DNA from: an uncultured Mediterranea sp.
GTDB taxonomy: Bacteria > Bacteroidota > Bacteroidia > Bacteroidales > Bacteroidaceae
Assembly (NCBI RefSeq): GCF_902493215.1
Contig: NZ_CABUOL010000007.1
Span: 1 to 64,000, forward strand
DNA: 64,000 nucleotides
Direction of reading: 5' to 3'
Below are positions 56,717 to 64,000 of this stretch, piece by piece; within the stretch, counting starts at the first letter, position 1, and each line of letters starts with the position of its first letter. The notes below the pieces were generated by a model that was not told where the DNA came from, did no database searches, and saw nothing but the letters and a program-made list of their open reading frames with translations. The translations under genes were made by a program, and so were the position numbers.

Positions 56717-57370
56717 CTATCCCAAGACAATATCGCCGATTTCTTCCGCCTTGTCCACCAGATACTTGGGGCAGAGAGCTTCCAGCTCGGTGCGCGGACG
56801 GAATCCCCACGTCACCCCACAGGCAGTGACACGAGCATTGAGTGCTGTCTGCATATCGACGGCCGAATCGCCTACGTAGAGCGTATCTTCGACGGACACA
56901 CCTGTATCTTTCAAGATGTCATGGACAATCGTCGGGTCGGGTTTGGGGCTGATGCCTTCGCGTTGGCCATAGACGGCGACAAAACGAATGGCGGGGAAAT
57001 AGTGGGCGATGAGCTTGCGCGTGGCCGACTGGTATTTGTTCGAAGCCACCGCCAGCAGGATGCCGTTGGCCTGCAACCTTTCGAGCAGTTCGACGATGCC
57101 TGCGTACGGACAACTCTTGTCGGCATTGTGCAGGTCGTAGTGGGGGACAAAAAGGGAACGTACCTTGAGGATATTTTCCTCCGTTTTCCATCCTTCGGGC
57201 AGGGCGCGTTCGAAGAGCTTGTTGATGCCGTTGCCTACCATGAACTTGTAGGCCGATTCGTCGTGTGTAGGAAAGCCCAGCTCGCTGAGGGCATAGTTGG
57301 TGCTTTGGGCCAGGTCGGCAATAGTATTCAGCAGGGTGCCGTCCAGATCGAATATTACCAGTTTTTTCAT
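56717..57370 (-). CDS. HAD-family phosphatase (phosphoglycolate phosphatase-like)
   Basis: The 217-residue protein starts MKKLVIFDLDGTLLNT with the nucleophile Asp motif DLDGTL, has the ASNKYQSATR motif II region and a VGDSAVDMQTALNA motif IV. These fit the Gph/PGP-like HAD subfamily; the actual substrate is unknown. AAAGGAG precedes the start at 57370; a longer in-frame start at 57502 is unlikely. A -7 box TACTTTTG (plus 57408-57415, minus strand) lies upstream. Confidence 0.88.
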   Translation of the reverse strand: MKKLVIFDLDGTLLNTIADLAQSTNYALSELGFPTHDESAYKFMVGNGINKLFERALPEGWKTEENILKVRSLFVPHYDLHNADKSCPYAGIVELLERLQANGILLAVASNKYQSATRKLIAHYFPAIRFVAVYGQREGISPKPDPTIVHDILKDTGVSVEDTLYVGDSAVDMQTALNARVTACGVTWGFRPRTELEALCPKYLVDKAEEIGDIVLG

Positions 57371-57407
57371 CGTTGATGTTCTCCTTTCAGTTCTTCTGAT
57401 TTTTGCG

Positions 57408-57415
57408 CAAAAGTA
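57408..57415 (-). promoter_or_regulatory. -7 box for the HAD phosphatase gene
   Basis: TACTTTTG on the minus strand, 37 bases before the start. No clear -33. Confidence 0.5.
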
Positions 57416-57451
57416 GCATTTATTTCGATAGGACGATGAGAGCAGATAGAA

Positions 57452-57508
57452 AAAGCAGTGTTTTACAAAGAAGAAAACGACCTTTTCCTGCCCGTAAAAC
57501 ATCGCTTT
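57452..57508. repeat. 22-base-period palindrome array between HAD gene and fabI
   Basis: AAAGCAGTGTTTT (57452), AAAACGACCTTTT (57474) and AAAACATCGCTTT (57496) start exactly 22 bases apart. A related AAAACGGCGTTTT occurs at 57559 out of phase. Confidence 0.8.
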
Positions 57509-57574
57509 GCATAGCTGGTTCGGGCAATACAGCCGTTACCTCGGAAGTAAAAATGTTGAAAACGGCGTTTTCAC

Positions 57575-57605
57575 TTTGTACTTCCCTCGGTTTGCACTAT
57601 CTTTG
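57575..57605 (+). promoter_or_regulatory. Promoter for fabI
   Basis: TTTG (57575-57578), 19 bases, TATCTTTG (57598-57605), 24 bases before the fabI start. Confidence 0.75.
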
Positions 57606-57629
57606 CACCGTGAATTTTATTTAATAGGT

Positions 57630-58487
57630 ATGAGTTACAATTTATTGAAAGGAAAAAGAGGCATCATTTTCGGCGCTCTGAACGAGCAGTCCATTGCCTG
57701 GAAGGTTGCAGAGAAAGCTGTTGAAGAGGGTGCAACCATTACACTGTCTAACACTCCTGTAGCTGTCCGCATGGGCGAAGTGTCTGCCCTGGCCGAGAAG
57801 TTGCATTGCGAAGTAATCCCCGCCGACGCCACCAGCGTAGAAGATCTGGAGAACGTGTTCAAGCGCTCCATGGAAGTGCTGGGCGGACCGGTAGACTTTG
57901 TGCTCCACTCCATCGGAATGTCTCCCAACGTGCGCAAGAAACGTACATACGACGACTTGGATTATGATATGCTGAGCAAGACACTGGACATCTCCGCCGT
58001 GTCTTTCCACAAGATGATACAGGCTGCCAAGAAGCTGAACGCCATTGCCGACTACGGCTCTATCCTGGCGCTGAGCTACGTAGCTGCCCAACGTACATTC
58101 TACGGCTACAACGACATGGCTGATGCCAAGGCTCTGCTCGAGTCCATCGCACGCAGCTTCGGATACATTTACGGACGCGAACACCACGTGCGTGTCAACA
58201 CCATCTCCCAGTCGCCCACAATGACTACGGCCGGCTCGGGCGTGAAGGGCATGGACAAGCTGTTCGACTTTGCCAACCGCATGTCGCCGCTGGGTAACGC
58301 CTCGGCCGACGAGTGTGCCGACTATTGTATCGTGATGTTCTCCGACCTCACCCGCAAGGTCACCATGCAAAACCTCTACCACGACGGAGGTTTCTCCAGC
58401 GTGGGTATGAGCCTCCGTGCCATGGCTACTTACGAGAAGGGTCTCGACGAATACAAGGATGCCAACGGAAACATCATCTACGGATAA
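57630..58487 (+). CDS. fabI: Enoyl-[acyl-carrier-protein] reductase
   Basis: FabI reduces enoyl-ACP in fatty acid synthesis and is the triclosan target. The 285-residue SDR protein starts MSYNLLKGKRGIIFGALNEQ, with the FabI-type GALNEQSIAWKVA loop and the catalytic Tyr/Lys region near YNDMADAK. The start follows a full-consensus promoter. Confidence 0.95.
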   Translation: MSYNLLKGKRGIIFGALNEQSIAWKVAEKAVEEGATITLSNTPVAVRMGEVSALAEKLHCEVIPADATSVEDLENVFKRSMEVLGGPVDFVLHSIGMSPNVRKKRTYDDLDYDMLSKTLDISAVSFHKMIQAAKKLNAIADYGSILALSYVAAQRTFYGYNDMADAKALLESIARSFGYIYGREHHVRVNTISQSPTMTTAGSGVKGMDKLFDFANRMSPLGNASADECADYCIVMFSDLTRKVTMQNLYHDGGFSSVGMSLRAMATYEKGLDEYKDANGNIIYG

Positions 58488-58495
58488 ACTTTTTT

Positions 58496-58585
58496 AATTG
58501 AGAATTGATAATTGAAAATGGAGAATGGAGCTTCACTCCTATAACTTTCCATGCTCAATTATCAATTTTCATTTTTTAATTCTCT
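58496..58585. repeat. Hairpin repeat, GAGAATTGATAATTG family
   Basis: Left arm words GAGAATTGATAATTGAAAATG and AATGGAG (58500-58530) are matched in complement by CAATTATCAATTTTCATT (58556-58573). Related to the copy at 3055-3079 and to the insert in murF. Confidence 0.65.
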
Positions 58586-58594
58586 ATTCAACCG

Positions 58595-59299
58595 ATGGAA
58601 ACTGCACTCTATCTGCTGCCCGTTACCTTGGGTGACACTCCTTGGGAGAAAGTCTTGCCTGGATATAACAAGGAAATCATTGTCGGTATCCGCCACTTCA
58701 TTGTGGAGGATGTCCGTTCGGCCCGTCGCTTTCTGAAGAAGGTGGACAAGGATATTGACATCGATGCCCAGACCTTCTATCCGCTCAACAAGCATACGTC
58801 GCCCGAAGCCATCTCAGGTTACTTGAAGCCGCTCGAGGCAGGCCTTTCGATGGGAGTCATTTCCGAAGCGGGTTGTCCTGCCGTGGCCGATCCGGGTGCC
58901 GATGTGGTGGCCATTGCCCAACGCAAGGGCTTGAAGGTGGTACCGCTTGTAGGACCTTCGTCCATCATCCTTTCGGTCATGGGTTCGGGCTTCAACGGAC
59001 AGAGCTTTGCCTTCAACGGCTACCTGCCCATCGAGCCGGCCGAACGCGCCAAAAAGCTGAAGCAGCTCGAACAACGCGTCTATGCCGAACACCAGACGCA
59101 GCTCTTCATCGAAACACCCTACCGCAACAACAAGATGCTGGAAGACATTCTCCAGAACTGCCGTCCACAAACGAAACTTTGCATTGCGGCTAACATCACG
59201 TGCGAAGGAGAATTCATCCGCACACGCACGGTCAAGGAATGGAAGGGTCACACACCCGACCTGACCAAAATACCCTGCATCTTCCTGCTCTATCAGTGA
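58595..59299 (+). CDS. RsmI-like SAM-dependent methyltransferase
   Basis: The 234-residue protein belongs to the tetrapyrrole-methylase fold family that includes RsmI (2'-O-methylation of C1402 in 16S rRNA): VISEAGCPAVADPG and LVGPSSIILSVMGSGF are typical. The N-terminal HFIVEDVRSARRFL also fits. It overlaps the convergent neighbouring gene by seven bases. The precise target is inferred from family. Confidence 0.85.
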   Translation: METALYLLPVTLGDTPWEKVLPGYNKEIIVGIRHFIVEDVRSARRFLKKVDKDIDIDAQTFYPLNKHTSPEAISGYLKPLEAGLSMGVISEAGCPAVADPGADVVAIAQRKGLKVVPLVGPSSIILSVMGSGFNGQSFAFNGYLPIEPAERAKKLKQLEQRVYAEHQTQLFIETPYRNNKMLEDILQNCRPQTKLCIAANITCEGEFIRTRTVKEWKGHTPDLTKIPCIFLLYQ

Positions 59300-60405
59300 G
59301 CCTCGGAGAGAGAAGCTTTCCTACCCCTGCACGCGTCTATCATCGAAAACACCCGATTGTATTCGTCCTCGAAGCAATGGCAGAAGTAATTCTGACCGAT
59401 GTTCTGCTCAATCTGCTGGATGGTCCACAGCTTGCCGTGCTTCCCTTTGTGGCGGCCCAACTGGCTTTCGTGGTCAAGGGTCAGCGTAAATACATACACC
59501 AGGCGGTTGGTCGCTTCGTTGTTCAGAACATATTTGAAGTTGAACTTGAGATCGTGCATGGATATGTCGGGCAGTACCTGCCTCACCAGCCGTTGGATGC
59601 CTTGTTTCAGCGTTTCGCCATAGAGCAGGAAGCCTTCGACGGGCAAGTCTGTTCTGCCCTGCTCGAAACCAGCACTGTGGGGGCGCGGACAGAGGTAGAG
59701 CATGCCGTTCAGCGTAACGGCCACACGTACAAAGGGTATCATGTATTTCTGCTTCTTGCTCAAGGCATCGGAAGCCAGCGCCTTGCCTGTCACATGGCCT
59801 TCGGCATTGACGACTGGGACAAAGACCGTCCGCTTCATCAGGCGGTTGAAGTAGCTGATACCCATCTGGTTGAACAGTATGCTGAGGATGAACACTGCCG
59901 GCGGCGCCACGTGATGAAGCATGAAACTCGCCTCGCCCTGAAAGAAGGAAGCGCGGGCCAGCAGCAGGGCCAGCAGATGGACAGCACCGAAAAGCAACAC
60001 GACACGGGCCGAAACGATGGTGGCCTCGATACTTTTAGCCGACGACCGGCGTTTCGAGTTGTAACAGGCCGTCAGCGGTTTGCGATACAGATAGAAGAGC
60101 AGAATCAGCAGGAGGGTACCCACCTCGAGCGTGAAGGGATACCATTGCGGCTGGCAGCTTGCGGCGTAGAAGTAATAGGTGACGGCCAGTATCACCAGCA
60201 TAACGGTAATGCCATAGAGCAGAATCTGCGGCAGGTGGTTTTCTTTCCGCAGAAAAGTATAGACAGAGAGGACAATGCCCAGCAGAGCGCCCGCATAGAT
60301 GGCCGTGCCCAGCGGAGCAAACTCGGACAGTATCATGGACAGCAGAACAGGGATGAAACCCCATGCCATGTTGTGTTTGAAGGATAATATACTTTGTCGG
60401 CTCAT
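59293..60405 (-). CDS. Membrane protein with degenerate Nudix-like tail
   Basis: The 370-residue protein has six N-terminal membrane segments (residues about 13-30, 33-52, 60-82, 88-107, 130-150, 165-185). A soluble C-terminal region (about 195-345) follows, whose VPVVNAEGHVTGKAL and LYLCPRP segments resemble Nudix/IPP-isomerase folds. The Nudix box position reads GETLKQGIQRLVRQVLPD, lacking the catalytic RE..EE glutamates. Function is unknown; a binding rather than hydrolytic domain is inferred. Confidence 0.55.
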   Translation of the reverse strand: MSRQSILSFKHNMAWGFIPVLLSMILSEFAPLGTAIYAGALLGIVLSVYTFLRKENHLPQILLYGITVMLVILAVTYYFYAASCQPQWYPFTLEVGTLLLILLFYLYRKPLTACYNSKRRSSAKSIEATIVSARVVLLFGAVHLLALLLARASFFQGEASFMLHHVAPPAVFILSILFNQMGISYFNRLMKRTVFVPVVNAEGHVTGKALASDALSKKQKYMIPFVRVAVTLNGMLYLCPRPHSAGFEQGRTDLPVEGFLLYGETLKQGIQRLVRQVLPDISMHDLKFNFKYVLNNEATNRLVYVFTLTLDHESQLGRHKGKHGKLWTIQQIEQNIGQNYFCHCFEDEYNRVFSMIDACRGRKASLSEAH

Positions 60406-60432
60406 GGTTCTATCGCTTTTTCCCTTTTAAAC

Positions 60433-60465
60433 AAAAAAGAGGCTGAGTTGTTCAGCCTCTTTTTT
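60433..60465 (-). terminator. Terminator after lipA
   Basis: A perfect stem (60433-60446 with 60452-60465, GAGGCTGA core) carries T runs on both strands. Confidence 0.85.
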
Positions 60466-61323
60466 CTATTTCTTCAGGTAGCGGAGCGACTTTTCCGCAT
60501 GGTAGGACGAACGCACCAGCGGCCCGCTTTCCACCTGCGTGAAGCCTTTCGCCAGGCCCGTTTCTTCGTAGCGCTTGAACTGCTCGGGAGTAACGTATTC
60601 GGCCACAGGGTAATGACGGTGTGAGGGTTGCAGATACTGACCGATGGTCATGATCTGGCAGCCGGCGGCACGAAGGTCGTCCATCAGTTCTTCTACCTCG
60701 GCAGGCGTTTCGCCCAGCCCCACCATGATACCCGACTTGGCCGTGATGCCACTGGCAGCAATCTGACGTATCACCTCGAGGCTCGTGTCGTAGCGGGCTG
60801 CGCTGCGCACCAAGGGACTGAGGCGACGTACGGTCTCCATGTTGTGGCTGATGATGTCGGGCCTCGCTTCGATGACCTGCTCCACCAGCTCCCTGCGCCC
60901 CTGGAAGTCGGGTATCAGCACCTCAAGCGTGGTTTCGGGGTTCAGGCGACGTATCTCAGCAATGGTCTGTGCCCAGTGGGCGGCGCCCAGGTCGGGCAGG
61001 TCGTCGCGGTCGACGGAGGTCACCACGGCGTGCGAGAGCTTCATCAGCCGCACCGACTCGGCCACGTGCGTGGGTTCCTGCGGGTCGAGGGGTAGGGGGC
61101 GTCCTGTCTGCGTGTTGCAGAACTTACAGCTGCGGGTACAGATGTTGCCGCCTATCATGAAGGTAGCCGTGCCCCGCCCCCAGCATTCGCCCATGTTGGG
61201 ACATCGGCCGCTGCTGCAGATGGTGTGCAGACAATGTGACTCGACGATGCGTTTCGTCTCAGTATAGCGTTCGTTGGCGCCGATGCTTATCTTGAGCCAT
61301 TCAGGCTTACGTACTCGTTCCAT
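60466..61323 (-). CDS. lipA: Lipoyl synthase
   Basis: LipA inserts sulfur into octanoyl groups to make lipoate. The 285-residue radical-SAM protein has the auxiliary cluster ligands Cys36, Cys41 and Cys47 and the SAM cluster Cys62, Cys66 and Cys69 (CTRSCKFC). The start at 61323 (MERVRKPEWL) is preferred over 61353. No promoter is evident, so it may be transcribed with the S9 peptidase gene. Confidence 0.96.
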   Translation of the reverse strand: MERVRKPEWLKISIGANERYTETKRIVESHCLHTICSSGRCPNMGECWGRGTATFMIGGNICTRSCKFCNTQTGRPLPLDPQEPTHVAESVRLMKLSHAVVTSVDRDDLPDLGAAHWAQTIAEIRRLNPETTLEVLIPDFQGRRELVEQVIEARPDIISHNMETVRRLSPLVRSAARYDTSLEVIRQIAASGITAKSGIMVGLGETPAEVEELMDDLRAAGCQIMTIGQYLQPSHRHYPVAEYVTPEQFKRYEETGLAKGFTQVESGPLVRSSYHAEKSLRYLKK

Positions 61324-61346
61324 AAACGTGTGGATAGTGTGTGAGG

Positions 61347-61441
61347 ATGGCACGCAGATGACACAGATGAAGCAGATGACCGCAGATTTTTAATTAATTA
61401 TCTGCGTAAATCCGTTTTAATCTGTGTCATCTGCGTGCCAT
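61347..61441. repeat. Perfect 22-base inverted repeat between lipA and DPP-IV gene
   Basis: Bases 61347-61368 are the exact complement of 61420-61441 (22 of 22). An inner stem CGCAGAT (61381-61387) pairs with ATCTGCG (61400-61406). The whole forms a long nested hairpin. Confidence 0.85.
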
Positions 61442-61452
61442 TTATCCGGTTG

Positions 61453-63663
61453 TTACAAATTGTTTTTGAAGAACTCTGTCAGCCGCGTGTACAGGTGCAT
61501 GCGCGTGTTGCCGCCGAAGATGCTGTGGTTGCGGTTGGTATAGACCTGCATGTCGAACTGCTTGCCCAGCTGAACCAGGTGTTCGGCATACTCGGCGCAG
61601 TTCTGGTAGTGCACGTTGTCGTCGGCCATGCCGTGTACCAGCAGGAGGCGTCCGTGCAGTTTGTCGGCGCGGGTGAAGGCCGACGATGCCTTGTAGCCCT
61701 CGGCATTCTCCTGCGGCGTGCGCATGAAGCGTTCGCCATAGACGGTGTCGTAGTAGTTCCAGTCGGTCACGGCTGCCACGGCTACACCTGCCTTAAACAC
61801 GGGGGTACCCTCGCTCATACTCATGATAGTCATGTAGCCGCCGAAGCTCCAGCCCCAGATACCGATGCGGCTCTTGTCCACGTAGGGCAGGCTACCCAGG
61901 TAGAGGGCTGTCTCCACCTGGTCGCGGGCTTCCTTGACGCCCAGGTTCAGGTACGTGCACTTCTCGAAGTCGGCGCCGCGTCCGCCCGTGCCTCGTCCGT
62001 CCACGCAAACCACGATGTAGCCCTGAGAGGCCATGAACGTCTCCCAGCTGATACCGAAGGCGTCGAGCACCTGTTGCGAGCCGGGGCCGCTATACTGATA
62101 TTGTAGAGCGGGATATTTCTTGGAAGCCGAGAAGTCGGTGGGTTTCATCATCCAGCCGTTCAGCTGAGTACCGTCGGTAGTGGTGAAGCTGAAGAATTCC
62201 TTCTTCGGCAGGTTATATTCGGCCAGCTGGGCACGGAGCTTCTGGTTGTCCACCAGGGTGGTGAGCACCTGTCCGCGGTTGTTGTTCAGCGTGATGACCA
62301 TCGGTGTGTCGAGGCTGGTGTAGCGGTTCAAGTAGTACTTCATGTCCGTGCTGAACTGGGCCGAGTTGGTGCCCTGTTGCGTGGACAGCTTCAGTTTCTT
62401 GCCCTTGCGGTCGGTCTTATAGACGGCGGTACGCATGGGGCTCTCCTCGTTGCTGGTGTAGTAGAAGGAGCCTTCCTGCGGGTCGTAACCCAAGAAATCT
62501 TTTACTTCGAAGTTGCCCGAAGTGACCTGCTTCACCAGGCTTCCCGACAGGCTGTACCAGTAGAGGTGATTGTAGCCGCTGCGCTCGCTGACGAAGCTGA
62601 AGTGGTCGTCGTAGAAGCGTATCTGGTCGAAGACGTTCTCCTTGATGTACTTGTCGCTCTCGTCGCGGAGCACCAGCTTGCAGACGGTGCTGCGCGGATT
62701 GGCCATGTACAGGTCGAGGCGGTTCTGATGGCGGTTCAGCGTCATGATGGCCAGCTTCTCGGGGTCGCGGGTGAAGCGGATGCGGGGGATGTATCCGTCT
62801 TCATCCAAGGGTACGTCAATCTGGCGGATAACGCGGCTCTTGATGTCGAACGTATGGACGCTGACCTTCGAGTTGGCTTCGCCCGTCTTGGGGTACTTGT
62901 ATTCATAGGCGCCGGGGTACTTTTCGTAGGCCTTGATGTGGGGCTTGTCGCCGGCAAAGACGGGGAAGGAGTAAGATTTTACTTCGCTCTCGTCCCAGCG
63001 CACGAAAGCCAGCATCTTGCTGTCGGCGCTGAACTCCAGGGCACGGTTGTAGGAGAACTCCTCTTCGTACACCCAGTCGGGCGTGCCGTAGATAATCTTG
63101 TTGCGTTCGCCGTCCTTGGTCACCTGGCTCTCGCTGTTGCCGAAGTAGCGCTTCACGAGGAAGATGTTGTTGTCGCGTACGAAGGCCACCATCGAGCCGT
63201 CCGGCGAAAATACAGGCACCTGCTGCGGTCCGCCGTCGGAAAGTTTCTCCACCACGTTGTTGATTTTCCCCTCAAGGTTGCGCTTCAGGCTGTACAGGTA
63301 GTGTACGGCCGTGTACGAGCGGCGATAAATGGGTGTCGTCTCGGTGGCGATGAGCAGCATCGTACCGTCCGGCGAGAAGCTGTAGCTGTCGAAGCGCTTG
63401 AAGGGGCACTCGCGGGCAGTGGCGGCGTCGAACAGCACTTCCACCTGCTTGCCGGTCTTGAAGGAATATTTGATGATCTGCGTACCCTCGGCGTTCATCT
63501 GCGAGTAGTGCTCGCCGTCGCCGGGGATGGGGATGACTCCGTAGATGTTCTCCACGCGGAACGTGCCCGTCACGACGTCCTTGAGCGTGAGCGGTTTTCC
63601 GCCTTGAGCATAGGCTGCCAGCGTCAGGAGGCAGCAGAACAGGGTAATAAGGATTTGCTTCAT
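61453..63663 (-). CDS. Exported S9 prolyl peptidase, dipeptidyl peptidase IV type
   Basis: The 736-residue protein has a signal peptide (MKQILITLFCCLLTLAAYAQ), an N-terminal DPP-IV beta-propeller, and a C-terminal alpha/beta hydrolase with the serine nucleophile in GWSFGGY, VDGRGTGGRG, and a late His near the NHSIFGGN segment. DPP-IV removes X-Pro dipeptides in the periplasm. The start at 63663 follows a good promoter. Confidence 0.93.
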   Translation of the reverse strand: MKQILITLFCCLLTLAAYAQGGKPLTLKDVVTGTFRVENIYGVIPIPGDGEHYSQMNAEGTQIIKYSFKTGKQVEVLFDAATARECPFKRFDSYSFSPDGTMLLIATETTPIYRRSYTAVHYLYSLKRNLEGKINNVVEKLSDGGPQQVPVFSPDGSMVAFVRDNNIFLVKRYFGNSESQVTKDGERNKIIYGTPDWVYEEEFSYNRALEFSADSKMLAFVRWDESEVKSYSFPVFAGDKPHIKAYEKYPGAYEYKYPKTGEANSKVSVHTFDIKSRVIRQIDVPLDEDGYIPRIRFTRDPEKLAIMTLNRHQNRLDLYMANPRSTVCKLVLRDESDKYIKENVFDQIRFYDDHFSFVSERSGYNHLYWYSLSGSLVKQVTSGNFEVKDFLGYDPQEGSFYYTSNEESPMRTAVYKTDRKGKKLKLSTQQGTNSAQFSTDMKYYLNRYTSLDTPMVITLNNNRGQVLTTLVDNQKLRAQLAEYNLPKKEFFSFTTTDGTQLNGWMMKPTDFSASKKYPALQYQYSGPGSQQVLDAFGISWETFMASQGYIVVCVDGRGTGGRGADFEKCTYLNLGVKEARDQVETALYLGSLPYVDKSRIGIWGWSFGGYMTIMSMSEGTPVFKAGVAVAAVTDWNYYDTVYGERFMRTPQENAEGYKASSAFTRADKLHGRLLLVHGMADDNVHYQNCAEYAEHLVQLGKQFDMQVYTNRNHSIFGGNTRMHLYTRLTEFFKNNL

Positions 63664-63684
63664 GTTTTCTTTTTGTTTTTTTTG

Positions 63685-63716
63685 CAAAGATAAGCCACAT
63701 TCGGTCGAATGCCAAA
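63685..63716 (-). promoter_or_regulatory. Promoter for the DPP-IV gene
   Basis: On the minus strand, TTTG (plus 63713-63716), 20 bases, TATCTTTG (plus 63685-63692), 21 bases before the start: full consensus. Confidence 0.75.
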
Positions 63717-63735
63717 AAAGTGTCTCTGTTAAGAC

Positions 63736-63858
63736 TTAAAATTCTGTTAACAAAACACGGATTTCGTGTTAATAAAACTAATGCACTGGTTTGCGGGTGG
63801 TAAAACGGTACTTTCGTACAGGCAAAGCGGTGCTTTCTGATTGGTGATGCGGTGCTTG
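63736..63858. repeat. 22-base-period palindrome array upstream of DPP-IV gene
   Basis: Units begin at 63780 (AATGCACTGGTTT), 63802 (AAAACGGTACTTT), 63824 (AAAGCGGTGCTTT) and 63846 (GATGCGGTGCTTG), all 22 bases apart. Two earlier degenerate units at 63736 and 63758 share TGTTAAYAAAAC with the same phase. Confidence 0.85.
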
Positions 63859-64000
63859 TTTTCTGTAGATTGAGAAGATAAATCGATTTAAAGACAGATG
63901 GAAAATGACGTTTCCGATACGATTTTGCTTCCGATTTGCTGGAAACTTCTGATAAAATACCGTAACTTTGTGGCTCGATTTTGAAATGTAACTGATACGA

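Larger units (their letters stand above)
63664..64000. other. Divergent region at the right edge
   Basis: No gene start is within the window. It holds the DPP-IV gene promoter, a 22-base-period array, and a plus-strand -7 box TAACTTTG (63963-63970) that presumably serves a gene just past the edge. Confidence 0.6.

Noticed and set aside
56436..56829. Short ORFs on both strands upstream of the EIIC gene
   Set aside because: They have no ribosome site or promoter, no recognisable motif, and one overlaps the HAD gene; they look like chance frames.
57559..57571. AAAACGGCGTTTT as a fourth unit of the 57452-57508 array
   Set aside because: It is 63 bases from the last unit, not a multiple of 22, and sits in the fabI promoter region.
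1..64000. Possible GC-skew reversal along the window marking a replication terminus or origin
   Set aside because: Hand counts on sample lines gave G excess on the plus strand at the left and C excess near 55-58 kb, but G excess again at 61-63 kb. The pattern is not consistent, and no dif or DnaA-box cluster was seen.

Overview
The window is a 64 kb chromosomal segment of a Bacteroidales bacterium, most likely a gut Bacteroidaceae member (Bacteroides, Phocaeicola or a close relative). The evidence is of three kinds. Promoters are of the Bacteroidetes type: TAnnTTTG -7 boxes, often with TTTG or TTG 18-21 bases upstream. Shine-Dalgarno sites are mostly absent. Several families are typical of the group: the MurF-Alr fusion, GSCFA, NigD-like lipoprotein, DUF349, DUF5683, DUF1599, a single bifunctional Rel, and a DPP-IV-type S9 peptidase. 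No species call is possible from sequence reading alone. There is no phage, insertion sequence, CRISPR array or rRNA; one tRNA-Gln is present.

Layout. 0.2-3 kb: dTDP-rhamnose precursor genes rmlA, rmlC, rmlB, without rmlD. 3-10 kb: nadK facing left, then a tightly packed rightward operon pdxJ-exbB-exbD-tonB-DJ-1-ispD-recG joining cofactor, energy-transduction, isoprenoid and repair genes. 10-19.6 kb: an M23/LysM peptidase, DUF1599, a MauE/DoxX redox membrane protein, tpiA, a SPOR protein, folE, a TlpA-like lipoprotein and a macroglobulin-like (MG2) export protein. 19.9-30.4 kb: alaS (left), an M23 peptidase and a MerR regulator (right), then a leftward operon parA-parB-DUF5683-mltD-rel. 30.8-42.4 kb: DUF456, surE, lpxB, a NigD-like lipoprotein, the leftward rsfS-ftsH-cdsA operon, tRNA-Gln, DUF349, mgtE and rsmA. 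42.4-52.1 kb: an LPG-synthase-type membrane protein, GSCFA, murF-alr, tatA-tatC, a 39-codon gene and a Dna2-like nuclease-helicase. 52.3-56.4 kb: a leftward uronate cluster: an orphan galactitol-type PTS EIIC, an exported KduI isomerase and an ExuT-like MFS transporter. 56.7-63.7 kb: a HAD phosphatase, fabI, an RsmI-like methyltransferase, a membrane protein with a degenerate Nudix-like tail, lipA and DPP-IV.

Most of the genes are core housekeeping. The least expected content is of four kinds. (i) Five intergenic arrays built on a 22-base period carry small palindromes. (ii) A set of dispersed hairpin repeats runs into the ends, and once the middle, of coding sequences (rmlC, rsmA, the LPG-type gene and murF). 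(iii) The EIIC/exported KduI/ExuT cluster lies in a phylum that normally lacks PTS sugar transport. (iv) Two strong promoters place the -7 box within about 5 bases of the start codon, predicting leaderless mRNAs for the helicase and the GSCFA gene.
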